From Trichaptum fuscoviolaceum (lineage: Eukaryota > Basidiomycota > Agaricomycetes > Hymenochaetales > Trichaptaceae), in NCBI GenBank assembly GCA_910574455.1, contig CAJSYZ010000005.1:620001-684000 (forward strand): a stretch of DNA of 64,000 nucleotides. The letters run 5' to 3'. Numbering within the stretch: the first letter of the stretch is position 1; every line of letters begins with the position of its first letter. Below are positions 9,879 through 23,300 of the stretch, in pieces. Under the pieces are notes generated by a model that ran no database searches, had not been told where the DNA came from, and saw only the letters and a list, made by a program, of their open reading frames with translations. A program made the position numbers and the translations under genes.

Positions 9879-11110
9879 CTACTTCGTCTGACTCCGAGTC
9901 TGCGGTCTAAGTGAATTAAAAGGTCCCAATGCTGCTCGTTCCCGCTCAACCTTGTGGTGCTCCTCATTAAACCACGCTTTCCATGTACTCGAGCCCTTGT
10001 TAGCCCTAGTTACCTTAATCTGTGGATGATATTCCGCAAGTTCCGACATCACTGCATCATCCTCTTGTGATTCGAATCCGAAATGAATATCACCGTAACC
10101 GAAGCCTGAGGTGCGCATCTCCGACAATTGTTGCCAAATAGGGACTCCGTAAGTGAACCCATCGTGTTGCCATTCCGTCGAAGTCGTAACAAAGGTGATT
10201 GTACCAAGTGCGTTGGCATCCTGGTCGATGACCAAGCTTCCGGAATCACCTTGGTCTCCAAATATACGGCTAGGACCACCGAAGTGCTTGCCGGGTGGAA
10301 ATTGCAGGACCGCCTGCCAGCAACTCTCGACGCCCTTTACACCTTCTTTGATTCCACAGGTTTTGCGACGTTTGCCTTCACCGGAGACTGTGACATCATA
10401 TTCTAGTGTAAGATCGACCCAGTAGGAAGTGAGATTGTTATAAACGCCCACTGTGTGGCCAGTTGTCCAACCAAACTTATATACCCGTCTTGTTTCAAGC
10501 TTCGAGGATACGACCTTTGTGCCATCATTCGCTAGTGCTCTATGGAGCTGCTTATCTGTAATCGCTTGTTTGTCCGTTTCTTCTTGATAAAGACGGCTGT
10601 AGATGTCGCGCGGTTTCGTGAAATCTTTGATATGCACCAGACCATCATGTACTTGAGTGCCTTCCTTCCATCCCATGAACTCCAGAATGTCGTCGAAAGC
10701 AGCTGAACCACACATGCTCTTTGGTTCATACCTTCTCAAGTCTGCATAATTCCAAAATTGCCCCTTCCCATGCTGCTTGCAGAGAGTAGTCATGTCAGAT
10801 GGGAGACGGTCGTCACAAATCCTGATCAACGCCCAGTCCGATGCATAGGGGTGCTTGTTAGTCCGTGTGAGTGTTTGTTGGCATCCGAGGGGTTCTACGA
10901 GGCACTATTGATCCGCTCAGACTCTGATTCTCTGCCACGAGTAGAAGTAGTCAACAAAGCAGGACTACCGGCGAAGGAGAAAGTAGGACTCACCTGGCCA
11001 TATGCCATCGATGACACCTTCTAGTCTCTGCCTTGCAGATCGAATACTATTTTCCTCGTTGGATGGGCGAAAGCCCGTGATCTGCCGAGACAATTCTATC
11101 AAATCAAAGC
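9879..11110 (-). CDS. Trypsin-like serine protease domain protein
   Basis: The main exon (9879 to about 10,860) carries the Ser motif FGDQGDSGSLVID. Upstream of it is SDWALIRI, which fits the catalytic-Asp strand of chymotrypsin-fold proteases (D-x-A-L). KFGWTTGHTVGVYNN fits the beta-barrel strand often seen as K-x-G-x-T-T/S-G. An upstream exon at about 10,995-11,100 reads ELSRQITGFRP to DGIWP. A clear catalytic His motif was not located and probably lies in an unresolved 5' exon. The product has no signal peptide in the part seen. It sits within the transposon beside the accessory ORF and is probably transposon cargo. The stop codon is TAG at 9879-9881. Confidence 0.65.
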
Positions 11111-12041
11111 CTTCCCTTGGCGAAGCTGGATATCACCTCATTAATCATTGCTGCCGGTATAGGAGAACGTAGTAGAAAGCTGTAGGACTCACGCGGAATC
11201 GGATTTCTACGTGATGGCTTGGATGATGCCAGCATGATGCTGATTCAAGTTGAAGTCGTTGCTGTTGTGCTTTCGAGTTCAAGATGAATAGGTAGTACTA
11301 TTGGGACGAAATGGGAAAGAATGCAGTGGGAAAGACGTCACTGGCACGGTTCTGCAGTGGCTGCCACTGGCAGTGAGTGGCGTGAGCCTGAGAAGTCTGG
11401 CTTCAAGTTCAGATTCAAGTTCCGCATTTAGTAGCCTGACTACCCCATGCCCACTGCCAGTGGCATCGACGTATCGTGTCTTTGTCTACTATACTCTGTA
11501 GTACTGTACTCTAGTAGTACTCAAGGTTGTTCTTTTCAACAGCTTGAAGCCCTCTCACCTTAAAGTCGAAGTCCCTGCCACCTAAATTTTTAGTTCAGAG
11601 GCTGCCACTGGCGGTACTCAGGCTGGCGGTGAGTCAACCAGTCTCCTAGTTTAACTTCATCCGCTGACTGAGATCTTCAAACTTCAAGTTGTAGCCTGAG
11701 TAGTACTATCTACTACTACTAGTATATTGGCAACTTGATCTCTAAATTTGAACCGAAGTTCAAGATACTACTATTCGGTTCCGACGACTCGGAGTCGGAC
11801 TCGGAGTTGGTAGGCTCACAGCTACTATACTATTGCACCAGTTTTAACTCCATTTTGAAGCTGTTGGAGAAAGCGAAACAACCTCCTATCAGGCTTCAAG
11901 TCACAGTTTTGTTCAAAATATCCAAAATGTCCAGTGAGCCTGAGTTTGAGTCGAACGCCCTTGTTGGTTCTGACAATAACTAAATTGTAGATCGTAAAAG
12001 GAGTCGGAATGATGAATATTATCCCACCACGCCAGTGACGC
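11111..12041. other. Non-coding region dense in short palindromic motifs
   Basis: No gene was recognised. The region holds repeated CTGCCACTGGCAGTG/CCACTGCCAGTGG phrases (about 11,357-11,375 and 11,445-11,463). It also has GACTCGGAGTCGGACTCGGA at about 11,786, TAGTACTATCTACTACTACT near 11,700, and several CTTCAAGTT phrases. It lies between the protease and the accessory ORF, which are transcribed divergently. Confidence 0.5.
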
Positions 12042-14121
12042 TTGGGTCTCACACAATTAACATGTCGGGATCAAATTCTAGAGGTGGTAGCGGCAGCTCA
12101 CGCAGGGGAGCCCAGGGGCGGCAGCTCACACAGGCAGATCAGCAACTCACCCGCTGGTGGCGGCAGCTCACACTACCCAAACTGGATTGCTGCGTACACG
12201 CAGATAGTAGGCGCAAGTCAATCTCCGAGTCCTAGTGAGCCCAATCAGAAAAGGCCCAAACTTGAACTTGAAGGGGGGGAATCATTCCCGACATCCGTTC
12301 CACCACCATCAAGGTCACCATCACTGGCCGATTATCGCGTCCCGGGACCTGGCGGTGTTCTCGAACCACCTAATAAATCTCCCGGACGTACTATGGGTAA
12401 ACTGCTTGACGCTGTGGCACAAAATGCACAGCTCACTGGCATAGAAGGCAACAAGTCGGTTCACTCGACTTCAGGCCATCCAGGTGCCATGTCGCACACT
12501 GGCATAGAAGGCAGCGCGTCGGTTCGCTCGACTTCAGGCCATCCAGGCCTTTCATCAGATGATAGGATTGCGAGTTTGGAGGGTCAGGTTGCTACGTTGA
12601 ACGATACTCTTCGCAAGATATATTCTGATGTCGCTCTCTTGACTGATAATATTGCTGGGGTAAGTATTATGATCATGTTTCGAAAAAGAACGTCTAATAA
12701 CCTACGCTTGTTAGTCACGGGCAGCAGGCGACGCTGTTAGAGTAAGGAAGACCTTGGATAGTCTAAGGTTCTTCTTCATGGAATCCTCCGCAATTGTCCT
12801 TGGGTTCTCAAGAGAGGAGATACGGACTTGCCTTGACAGTCGAGGCACTGATGATCCCTTCGGTTCCCTCTACTTCGAGTTGAACAAGTTCAAGTTTCAG
12901 AAAATCATGAATGAATACTACCAACTTCATTCTCGCGACGGCTCGGAAGGTCTTAGACAACTGTTATCTGAATATGGACTTTATAGAGAAGAGAAGGCAG
13001 AAGAGTTTATGGCAGTATTGAACTCATACGATACGGATGCCAAAGATCTTAAGGCTTTCCAATTCTTCAGACCGTTCTTCCAGGCCTACTACGACGTAAC
13101 TTACAAACTCATCGCAATCATCGATGCCGGTCTCCAAAGCATGTCAGTTACGGTCTCTAGACTTTTCCAGGCTCATTCTCAGGCTTCCAGTCATCTTTCC
13201 GGTATTCGGCCCCCCCCACTGAAAGTGCATCTACCCTATCATCCGATATCGGAACCAGGGAGTTTGCAATCGAAATACATGACGCCTGCGGTTGAACGGC
13301 TTCATTTTCAGCCCCAGAAAGAGGAGGTCAACGAAATGCTACTGCAGTTTGACATGGAGCAGAAATCTTGGGAAATGGCGATTAAGCTGTGCAATATTCA
13401 CGATGCATTCTTCCATCGGACGAAGGTGTTAGAGGTCACCTCCAATGACTATGCGATTATCTCAACGGCAGAATCTATTCAGGCGCGTTTGCATGACATC
13501 ATAGGAAGGTTTACCAGGGAAGCAAAGTCGAAGCAGGGGCCTGTCGGACCACCGGCAGATATTCCTTCTGTTGAGATTAATAATTACTTCCGCGAATTGG
13601 GTCATCTTCAGAGGAGATTGATAAGCGCGCTTAGGATTGTCAAGAGATGGTTGCAAATTGCCTCCACAAAGGGTCTTTTCGATGTCGTCATGCGGAAGGG
13701 GAAAGGCGATGTCGTATCAGAGCTCTTAAACAAGATAGTACATCGAAGGCAGGAGTCGACTGATGATGTCCTTGATTCTATTGATATGTTAGCAGCCTAT
13801 AACAAGGACGAAATGGAGGCCTATCATACGAACTTGAAGGGCAAGGGGAAGGAAAGACAGGACACGGCAGCATCGACGTCAGCAGCGTCCTTGACTACCC
13901 AGACGACTGGAAAATCTTTCTTGGAGCATGCGGACATGCAGAGATACCAAACGTATCTGACGGAGGCGGTGTGCGCGTCATTCGACAGACAACCCCCGAA
14001 AGGCATCGCGGTGAATATTGATATTAAACAAATTCTAGGGTATCGCAATTATTTAGAATTGGCGATAGAGTCAAAGGATGACTCCAAGCCTTCAAGTCCT
14101 CGAGGTCGCCTCAACTACTAG
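12042..14121 (+). CDS. Transposon accessory protein of unknown family
   Basis: The gene has two main exons, 12,042-12,660 and about 12,719-14,121, joined across a GTAAGT...TTAG intron. The true start is uncertain because the first exon is open upstream without an ATG in frame, so a further 5' splice is likely. The first part is Ser/Pro-rich with a basic NQKRPK patch. It includes a 21-residue unit present twice (TGIEGNKSVHSTSGHPG and TGIEGSASVRSTSGHPG; 63-bp period from 12,435 and 12,498). It ends with a short coiled coil (IASLEGQVATLNDTLRKIYS). The second part is a helical domain of about 450 residues (LDSLRFFFMESSAIVLGFSR to NYLELAIES) with no motif I know. Position next to the transposase suggests a transposon-encoded helper, by inference. 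Confidence 0.65.
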
Positions 14122-14348
14122 CCGAATTAGCCCTCTCGTAGGTGGTGGGTTGACAATGGACACAGTATGCTTGCATCTCCAGTTTCTCCTTTTGTTGCTT
14201 TGAGATTTGTTGATAATTATATTACCTCGAACAATGAATACCATGATGTCGTCGCCGCTGGCTCTGGCAATGTAAACTGTACAACAAGTCTCAATACACT
14301 TTGTAGTACTATGTGGCAATGTGCTAACGGAAGAGTTTAACTTAGTAA

Positions 14349-17300
14349 TTATTGTCTAGCTTCGTACAGTGTTTGGTGCATGTGCATGTCAGCAAATCGG
14401 TTAACATAGAATCTATCATAAAAATCCAGGGTCTCCTCAGGTGTCAATGACTTTGGAGGACATTCATCACCCTTCGGAACCCCCAGGAGGTGGGCTAAAC
14501 GGAGGATGTCCCCTACATCTATCACAGATAGCTTCGGAGCCTTGCAGTTGCGCTGATAGTGACATCTGCCACTGGCATTCACTCCAGTACAGCATCCGAC
14601 ACAGGTGGTAGAGCTCTCTAACTCATACTCCGGTTCGACTATCCACATTCTTGTTTTCAGGTCGGGTGAATCTCCAACACGCTTGAAAATTTGGACGAGA
14701 GCGCAGTCCTGACGTTCCCCTTTAGCGGTGAAGGAAAAAAGAAGCATAACTCGGGCAACTCTCATTCCCGCAAACCCCTTTGTGCAGGAGCTAACTCGAA
14801 CAAGGACTGCATCACGTCTTGCTTTTCCGCGCCAAGAGGGATTGGACCTGATCACCTCCCTCATTGCTTGTTCTATAGGGATCGATTCGCCATGGTAGGC
14901 AAAGAAAGCGGTGGCTGAATGGAATATTGAAAAGTCATTGCTCGTGTCCAATTCAACTGCTGGTTGGGCTCTACCAGAGGAGCCCCTTGAGTTGGAGGTG
15001 TGATTCTCGTACTTGTTGAATAAGTATTCTTTAATGAGCTGTCGGAGCTGTCGGAGCTCTGGATGACCTTTTATCGCCGCAAGCGTGTTGAGCTGTTTAG
15101 GATACACCTTACTGGACTCTGCAAGGATGACAACAAAGAAGTCAGATGTGTAACACCAAAAGCATGGGTTACCAAGTAATACCCACGTTGCTTCGAAGCC
15201 ATTAACATCAAGCTCAAAGGGTCATTTCTGCCACCCAAGCGGATCTGGCGTTCAGCATGTTGTATGTCTTGAACCGCAAGATGCTGTGGCCCATGCACTA
15301 CTAGTAAGCTTTCAAGTTTGGGATCTTCCAGGTCTGCAATTTCGTTGAGTTCATTATTGCCCACAATGTCATCGAAGAAGTCCTCTGTATCATCAGCTGC
15401 ACCAGCTTCGGGTGTATCTTGATGCTGCATCTGCTCCTTCCGAATTTGGGTCCTCTCAGCGTCATCTGACTCCGACTCTGACATATTCCTGCGCAGAACA
15501 TCTAGCAAAGCTCTCCATGAAGCCTCAGCCAGAGGACTTTCCAGCATTCCACGCCTCTTGAAGTCTGCCCTCGATGCAATAAGTTTACTGAGACGTTGGT
15601 TTGCTGTGATCATCTGACCTAAAGGATCATTTCTGTTTGAGCGTCGCCACGTTTCCTTGACCGCGTAAATGTGTTTATTCTCTGTGATTGATGAGCACAG
15701 CCCGCTTGGCAGCGAAGAGAGGGATCATTGTAGGATAGTGAATCATGGCATGCTGTCGTGGAAGTGAGAAGTTATCCCGGATGCCCTTAGCTATGAATAT
15801 TTTGCGATATTGATGATAGTGATCCAGGGAGGCTTTAACCTGATCAAGAGTTGAGGCTGTAATCGTGTACCGACGCACAAGGTAACAGAAGTCCAGAAAT
15901 GCACTCAATGCGTGAACTATATCATCATGTACAATGCCCACAATAGCCGGAAGATACACCTAGTAAGCGGATTGCATCAGATATCAGCAAACCACCACCT
16001 CAAACAAGATCATGATGAAAATACCACATACTTTCATAAGTGCCTTTGAATCATTACCTGTCCATTGCTTGAAGCCTCGACCTTCGGGAAATCTGCGAAG
16101 TCCAGGAAAAGGAGCAGCAACTCTGATTCTACGTGAAAGTTAGCAGTGGTATTCACACGACTTGTAAGGGAATAGTACCTTTTATCCACAATATCCAGCT
16201 CTGTCGTGGTCATGCTCTGGCAAATCCACTCGACAAGATGATCCTTGAACACGCCTTTGATGATTTGGTGCAGTAAGTCTGGAGAAATGAGATCGCATAT
16301 ATCTGCACGCGGAAAATCATTGGTGAAGGGCTACGGGACATAGTTCAAGTTGCGGTAAGTGTTACGCATCAAGCTGTTCACCCTTGTTTACGCATTGTTT
16401 ATGTTCCCCCTCATCTTTTTCTCTCACCCTTTCTACCTGCATGTGCGTACACACATTGCATCATTCTTTCATCATTGACTCCACACTCCGATGGCTCCAC
16501 TCGCTCCACCTTCACTCCGAGAGCCCCAGGACCTTCCACTCCGATGATACATCATTCTACTCCACTTTACTCCACCTATGTTCCGATCTGACATCATCCT
16601 CCATTAATTAGAGCCACTATGACGGACTCACTCCACTTCTGACTCACGATGATGTAGTTTCATTCCTTGCTCCACTCTATTGTTCTCTGTAGTATATAAG
16701 GCCATGTACATAGCGCCCCAGGATGACACTTAAGTCAATCCTCCTATAGTCTTTTACAATCACGTACCAAAGACTCTGTTCACCCACGACTTCCGGTATA
16801 GAGACCCTCACAAAGCGGACCCTCTATACTGTACTTGCTACTTCACCCAACAACGCTTTGGTCACTTATCATTTCCGTGATAAGTCCATCGAAGCCGTGA
16901 ACGTAACAATTAGGATTGACTTCTTTCTCATCTGAGATCGATCTCAACTCCGAAACACCCCCCTACGCTCTACCACATTCTACAGCAGAATAAATCGGTA
17001 CACCCTACGCATTCCAATCCGGAATACTGACGGTTAAGTATTACAACTGGCCCTTGTCTACTAACTATCAATTAGGAACGAAAGGAATACGAACGACAGT
17101 ACGATCGAATACACCAAGCATACAGTGCTATACTTGGAAGGAAGCGACAGACAAGTAATCACAGAAATTAAGCAGGTTCACGACAGAATTTACGGTCCTT
17201 GTTACGTGTTTGGTTGGTGATAGCGTGAAGCAGAGGATCGCGACCCATTCAACCAGCTTAGCCACGTCCAACGTAACTTGAAGAGAAGAAGGAAGCAGGG

Positions 17301-20300
17301 GAAAGGTCTCATCCACCACAGAAACTGCCACAGCCGGAAGACAAGCATACCCTCACTCGTAGACGACAGCAATACACGGTGAACATCGAAACAGATTATC
17401 CAGCGAACCTAGGAAGACAGAAAGGACAAGGTATCCGAAGACGTTAATATCACTCACGCATACTCTTGTAGCTCAAAGGGTTGATAACCCGAGGAAGTGC
17501 CCAACCTGAGGATTACTATACTACTCGCCGATCGCACGGAACTACCGTTGGCAGGCGTACTAAGGATCAACATCCTTAACCCCGTCTCCATCTACGACTT
17601 ACAACCCACTTCATACCAATCCGACACACCCCCTCATAACCCCTCCGAACTTGACGAAAGCAGGACAGACCCACAGGACTATTCCGAGTACGAACATCAA
17701 ACACAAGAAGATAACGAAAGCCTCTACGATCAACTTGTACCCCCTCGATTAGAACCCACTGTTACTCAGGAAACCTACGCATACTCCGCCGAGGAAGGAA
17801 CAGATTTCGAGAACCCAAGCCACCATTGGAACGAAGTATCTGAGCACCACAGATTACTACCTCCCGTGACTCCGAATCACTCCAACCCTCCGATCACTAC
17901 ACCCCCAAGCGTAGAACAAGCTCTACGTCCCTTCCCTCAACTTCGAACGTCCGAATGAACTCCCACACCCGCTCCAGGACCTTCCAGAACTTTAGGAAAC
18001 CTCAGACAAACTTTCCAAAGGACAGGAAGACGACTCAGGAATACATTACAACAACCAATTAATCAATCTGGCGAATCAAGCTCCCGCTCCCGCCCCCAAC
18101 TTCGACCAACTAATTGAAGACAACTATCAGCACCTTGTCAATAGTGCATTAGTTCATCCGATCCAACAGAACTCCAAATACGACCTACAATACCTCCAAC
18201 TCCGTCTACACTCTATACGACACGACCCCATTAATTGGATCTACCGACACGGCATCTTTTGGTTCGAAGGAAAGCCATACATTCCCGATTGTTACCTTCG
18301 CAAAGGCCTTATTGGAATCTGCCACACCAAAGTTGACAACGCCATTGATCATTTCTCCGAAAGAGAAACCCTCTTGAACCTCACATCAATCGTTTATTGG
18401 CCCGGACAACCCCAGGACGTTGCAACTGAAATACGGAAGTGTATTTGTTACCTACTACACTCTGAACCACCCACCCGAGTTGCCAGCCCACCTCTCGAAG
18501 CATCCATCCGATCCATTACTCCACCCCCTGTTGAACCCGAAGAAGGAAGCCGAACTGTTACTCCGACTCCCCCAGCAAACGAAGACACCAACTGAATTAA
18601 ATTTCAGTAACTCGTTAAACTGGCGCCAAAAGACAGACCACCAGTCCCAGGAAAATACGTACCCATAGCAGCACAAGTACCTGTTGGAGTTACCCGCCCA
18701 GAAAACGCCGAATTTGACCCAGTAAACCGAGCCTGGTACAGACTTGACAAATCCAGAAGAAAAGTCTACCTTCATTGTCACTCAGGACACGACACTTGGA
18801 GAGCAATCTCGCATACCATCAAGAACCCACCCACATACTACAAACAGGTTAATACTTGGTACGCAGGAATCGAACCCAGTCAGGAAGAAATCAACCAGAT
18901 ACTTGCAAGAACATCAAGAACAGGCAGTCGACTTAACTCGCCCAGAGTTGTTTCTTCTCAACTCGCATCACCCGCTCCTTCACAACACTCGCCATTAACC
19001 ACTACTCAACCAGAAGCACCACCAGCTAAAACCGAAGCACCACCCGCTGAATCGACAGCACTACCCTCATTATCTTACGCAGCAGCAGCAGCACCTAAAG
19101 CTGAACAAACCTCCCCACTCCTCACATTCACCCAACCGAAGGCTGAAACACCCGCACCTGTTTCTGAACTCGAATCCGAAGAACCAGAACTTGTAGGACA
19201 ATTCGAAGGACTCCGCATCGACACCAGATTTGAAGAAGGCGCAACTTGGATACCCACTTGGACTCCGCTTCCCAAGAACTACACTTCACAGGAGACACAA
19301 ACTATCCTCACTCTCGAGCAACTAGAGAAAGAGGAAGCTGAACTCAGAAGACGCAGACGAGAATCTGAAGCAGAAACTTCAGACGAATCAGAAGAAGACT
19401 CAGAAGCCGAGGACACGGCACACACCGCCGAAGGATCTGCACACTCAGCCGCAGGATCTACATCGGTTAACGCCAACAATAGTAACCGAAGCTCACCTGT
19501 ACCCATTCTGGAAGACGACGAACATCCCGAACAGGAAAACCTTCCACAGCCACCCCCACCCCCACCGTCACCTACACCCCCAGGAACCCCAGTGATAGTC
19601 GAAATGGCCGATCAAGCAGACCATCAACCACGAGGCACCGGAGCAAACAAACCTTTTAACTTTACCGGCAAACGAAGCGAAGCTAGCCGATGGCTTAGCC
19701 TAGTTGAAAACTACTTGGCACTCAACGACTTGGACTATGCAACCGATCAACGCAAAATACGATTTGCACTCTCCTTTTGCACCGAAGGACCTGCTGCAAT
19801 CTTTGCAAAGAATGTTAAAGACGAACAGGACAATGCACAATGGGTCATGACTTGGCAACAATTCGTTGACAAATTCAAGTCACACTTCATTTCCACCGAT
19901 TACATCGCCGACGCATTCAAGGAACTCTCTAGCCTTAAGCAAGCACCTACGGACAAAATTGATGATTACATTCATAACTTCCAGCGACTCGCACATGAAG
20001 CAAACATCACCGACTTCACAGTACTCTTTTCCATGTTCAAGAATGGATTACTCCGCCACACGCGAACCGCACTACTTCAGAAGGACATACCAGTTCCAGA
20101 CAATGGAATAAAGATAATGGCACCATACTACGAAGCAGCCAGGAAGATAGGAAAATCATACGAAGAGATCTATCAGGACAACCGCCCGTTCAATCGACTC
20201 CGCAACCGTTATGGACAATCCTCATATAATCGACCTCGATTCAACAAATTTCGCAGACGACGACTCAACGAAATGGACATAGATTCTGAACCCGAATCAG

Positions 20301-23300
20301 ACCAACCCGAGGAACCAGAAAATTTGGAAGAATCATTCAAGCTCTACGCGATGTACTTCAACAAGCTTACGCCCGAGGAAAAGAAGAAAGCGCAAGCAGA
20401 TGGACTCTGTTTCTACTGCAAGAAGGCAGGACATTTTGCAAACAAATGCCCTTCGCGTCCCGCACGCACCTCGAAGTTCCGAAGCTCAGGAAAACCCCCA
20501 AGGAAATTCCAGAACAACTTCAGACGGAACAATGGACGATTCAAGAAGCGAAACATTAACTCAATGGAACTTGACGAAGAACCTGATGACCCGGACGATT
20601 TGATTGCTGAACGCGCAATCCAGATCCATGAAATGATGACAGACCTCAATGGACAGGAACAGGAAGCATTGTTCAACATGCTAGACGAAATGCCCGATCC
20701 CAATGATGACAACGACAATTTTGACGATGATGATGGAAATTTTTGATCAACTCCGAGTTGGTTAATCCGATTCAACTCAACACCATCACTATCAACGGAA
20801 ACACTCGCTCTTTTCGCATACCCATCACGGTACTCATTAACGGACAACCTCACACACTCTCAGCTCTACTCGACACCGGAGCACAACTCAATTTCATCAA
20901 CTCAAAACTAGCCAACAAACTCAAACTAAAAACGCAGAAAATCAACAAACCCATACTAGTCAGTAACGCTGATGGTACACTCAACACAGAAGGCAGTGTC
21001 ACCAAACGAACTCGAATCCACATCACACACCCCCACACTCTTTCACCACATTTCTACCTCACTCATATCCCAAAGGACGACGTTATACTAGGTCTACCTT
21101 GGTTTAAACAAGCTAAACCAAAGATAGACTGGGGAAACGATGCAATCACCATAAACAAGATTACGATTTCAACCCGAATGGAACAAGAAAAACAACAGAA
21201 GCTACCACCACCAGAAAAACTCGACATCCCAAAGGAATATATGCCCTATGCCAACATCTTCTCCGAAAAAGAAATCCAAACATATCCACCAGCACGACCT
21301 TATGATCACGAAATCAAGACAAAAACCTCATTCATACCGAAAATCTTCAAAACCTACAATACTCCGTACCACCAAAGACCCATACTCCGTGACCTTATTA
21401 ATGACCTACTCAAGAAAGGATTCATTAAACCCTCCGCATCACCGATGGCCTCACCATTATTCTTCATCAGCAAGAAAGATGGAACCCTCCGACCGATTCA
21501 GGATTATCGATATCTTAACGAGCATACAATCCGCGATGGATTTCCAATACCGAACACCCAGACACTATTGAATCAACTCCAAGGATCCAAATACTTCACC
21601 ACCCTCGATATTCGACAAGGATACCACAACATTCGAATCAAGGAAGAAGACCAATGGAAAGCCGCATTCAACTGCGAAGAAGGACACTTTCAACCAACAG
21701 TTATGTTCTTTGGCCTATGCAATTCACCCGCCACCTTTCAACGTTTCATGAATGATATACTTGCGAAGCAAATCCGCGAAAACAAGTGTATTGTTTACAT
21801 GGACGACATTATGATCCATGCCGCCACTATGCAACAACTTATCTTGAATACCCTCGAAGTTTTCGACGTCCTCAAGAAACACAAGCTATATCTCAAACCC
21901 GCCAAATGCCGATTCCACCAGACCGAAGTCCCATTCCTAGGATACATTATCTCCGAGTCACAGATCAAGACTGACCCGACGAAGATACAAGGAATAGTTG
22001 ACTGGCCAACTCCAAAGAATCTACGAGACATACGCTCATTTACAGGATTTACGAACTTCTACAGGCGATTCATTCCCCATTATGCCACCATATGCCGACC
22101 CCTCGATCAACTAAAACGCAAAAACATACCATTCGTTTGGACCGACCGACAACAACATGCTTTTCAAACACTCAAGGACTTATTCTCGAAACAACCACTC
22201 CTTATGCAACCCGACCCGAACAAGCCATTCTACCTCGAAACCGACGCTTCAGCCGTAGCCACTGGTGCAGTACTACGACAACTCGACAAGGATAATCAAT
22301 TACGACCAATTGGATACATCTCCCAAGCACTTAATCCAACACAACGAAACTGGCAAATATACGACAGGGAACTATTTGCTATCATCCGCGCATTACAGAC
22401 ATGGCGACACTATCTATTAGGAAGCCCACATGTTATCACAGTACATTGTGATCACAAGAACCTAACCTATTGGCGACAACCACAACGATTAACCCCTCGA
22501 CAAGCCCGATGGCAGAACGAACTTTCACGTTACCCCCTCCAAATCCAAGCAGTCCCCGGAAAACACATGATCCAATCTGATGCTCTTTCCCGGAGACCCG
22601 ACCAATTTAAAACGGAAGGAGAACTCAACAACGAAGTTACACTTCTACCAGAGAAGGTTTTCATTCAAGAGATGGAAATACTCGAAGCCGAAATAGAAGA
22701 ACAGGACGATGACGATCGAAACACCATTGACATCGACGAACTTCATGACAACATTCGACTCAAAACAGGCGACATTCAGAAAGCAATGACACTCATTCAG
22801 AAAGAACTACCCCTCACGAAACCGAAGATGAACGACTTCTCAATCAAGGATAACCTTGTACACTTTAGGAACAAGATCTATGTTCCGAAGAACAAGGAAA
22901 TCATGAGAAACATCTTACGACTTCATCATGACCTCCCTACGCGAAATCACCCAGGAATAGCAAACACAATGGAACAGATTCGACGCACCTACTACTGGCC
23001 CCGCATGCAGCAGTTCATTTCGAAATATGTGCAAGGATGCGCAATTTGCCAACAGATGAAGATAAATCACCATCCACTCGTACCTCCGCTCAGCCCGATC
23101 ATCGCAGACAAAGACACATACCCCTTTGCTACAGTCAATATTGATTTCATTACCGACCTACCGGTATCAAATGGCTACAACAGCATATGTGTTATTGTGG
23201 ACCATGATTGCACCAAGGCAATAGTACTCACCCCATGCAACAAGACAATCACCACACTCGATACCGCACAACTCTACATCGACAATGTCTACAAACGATT

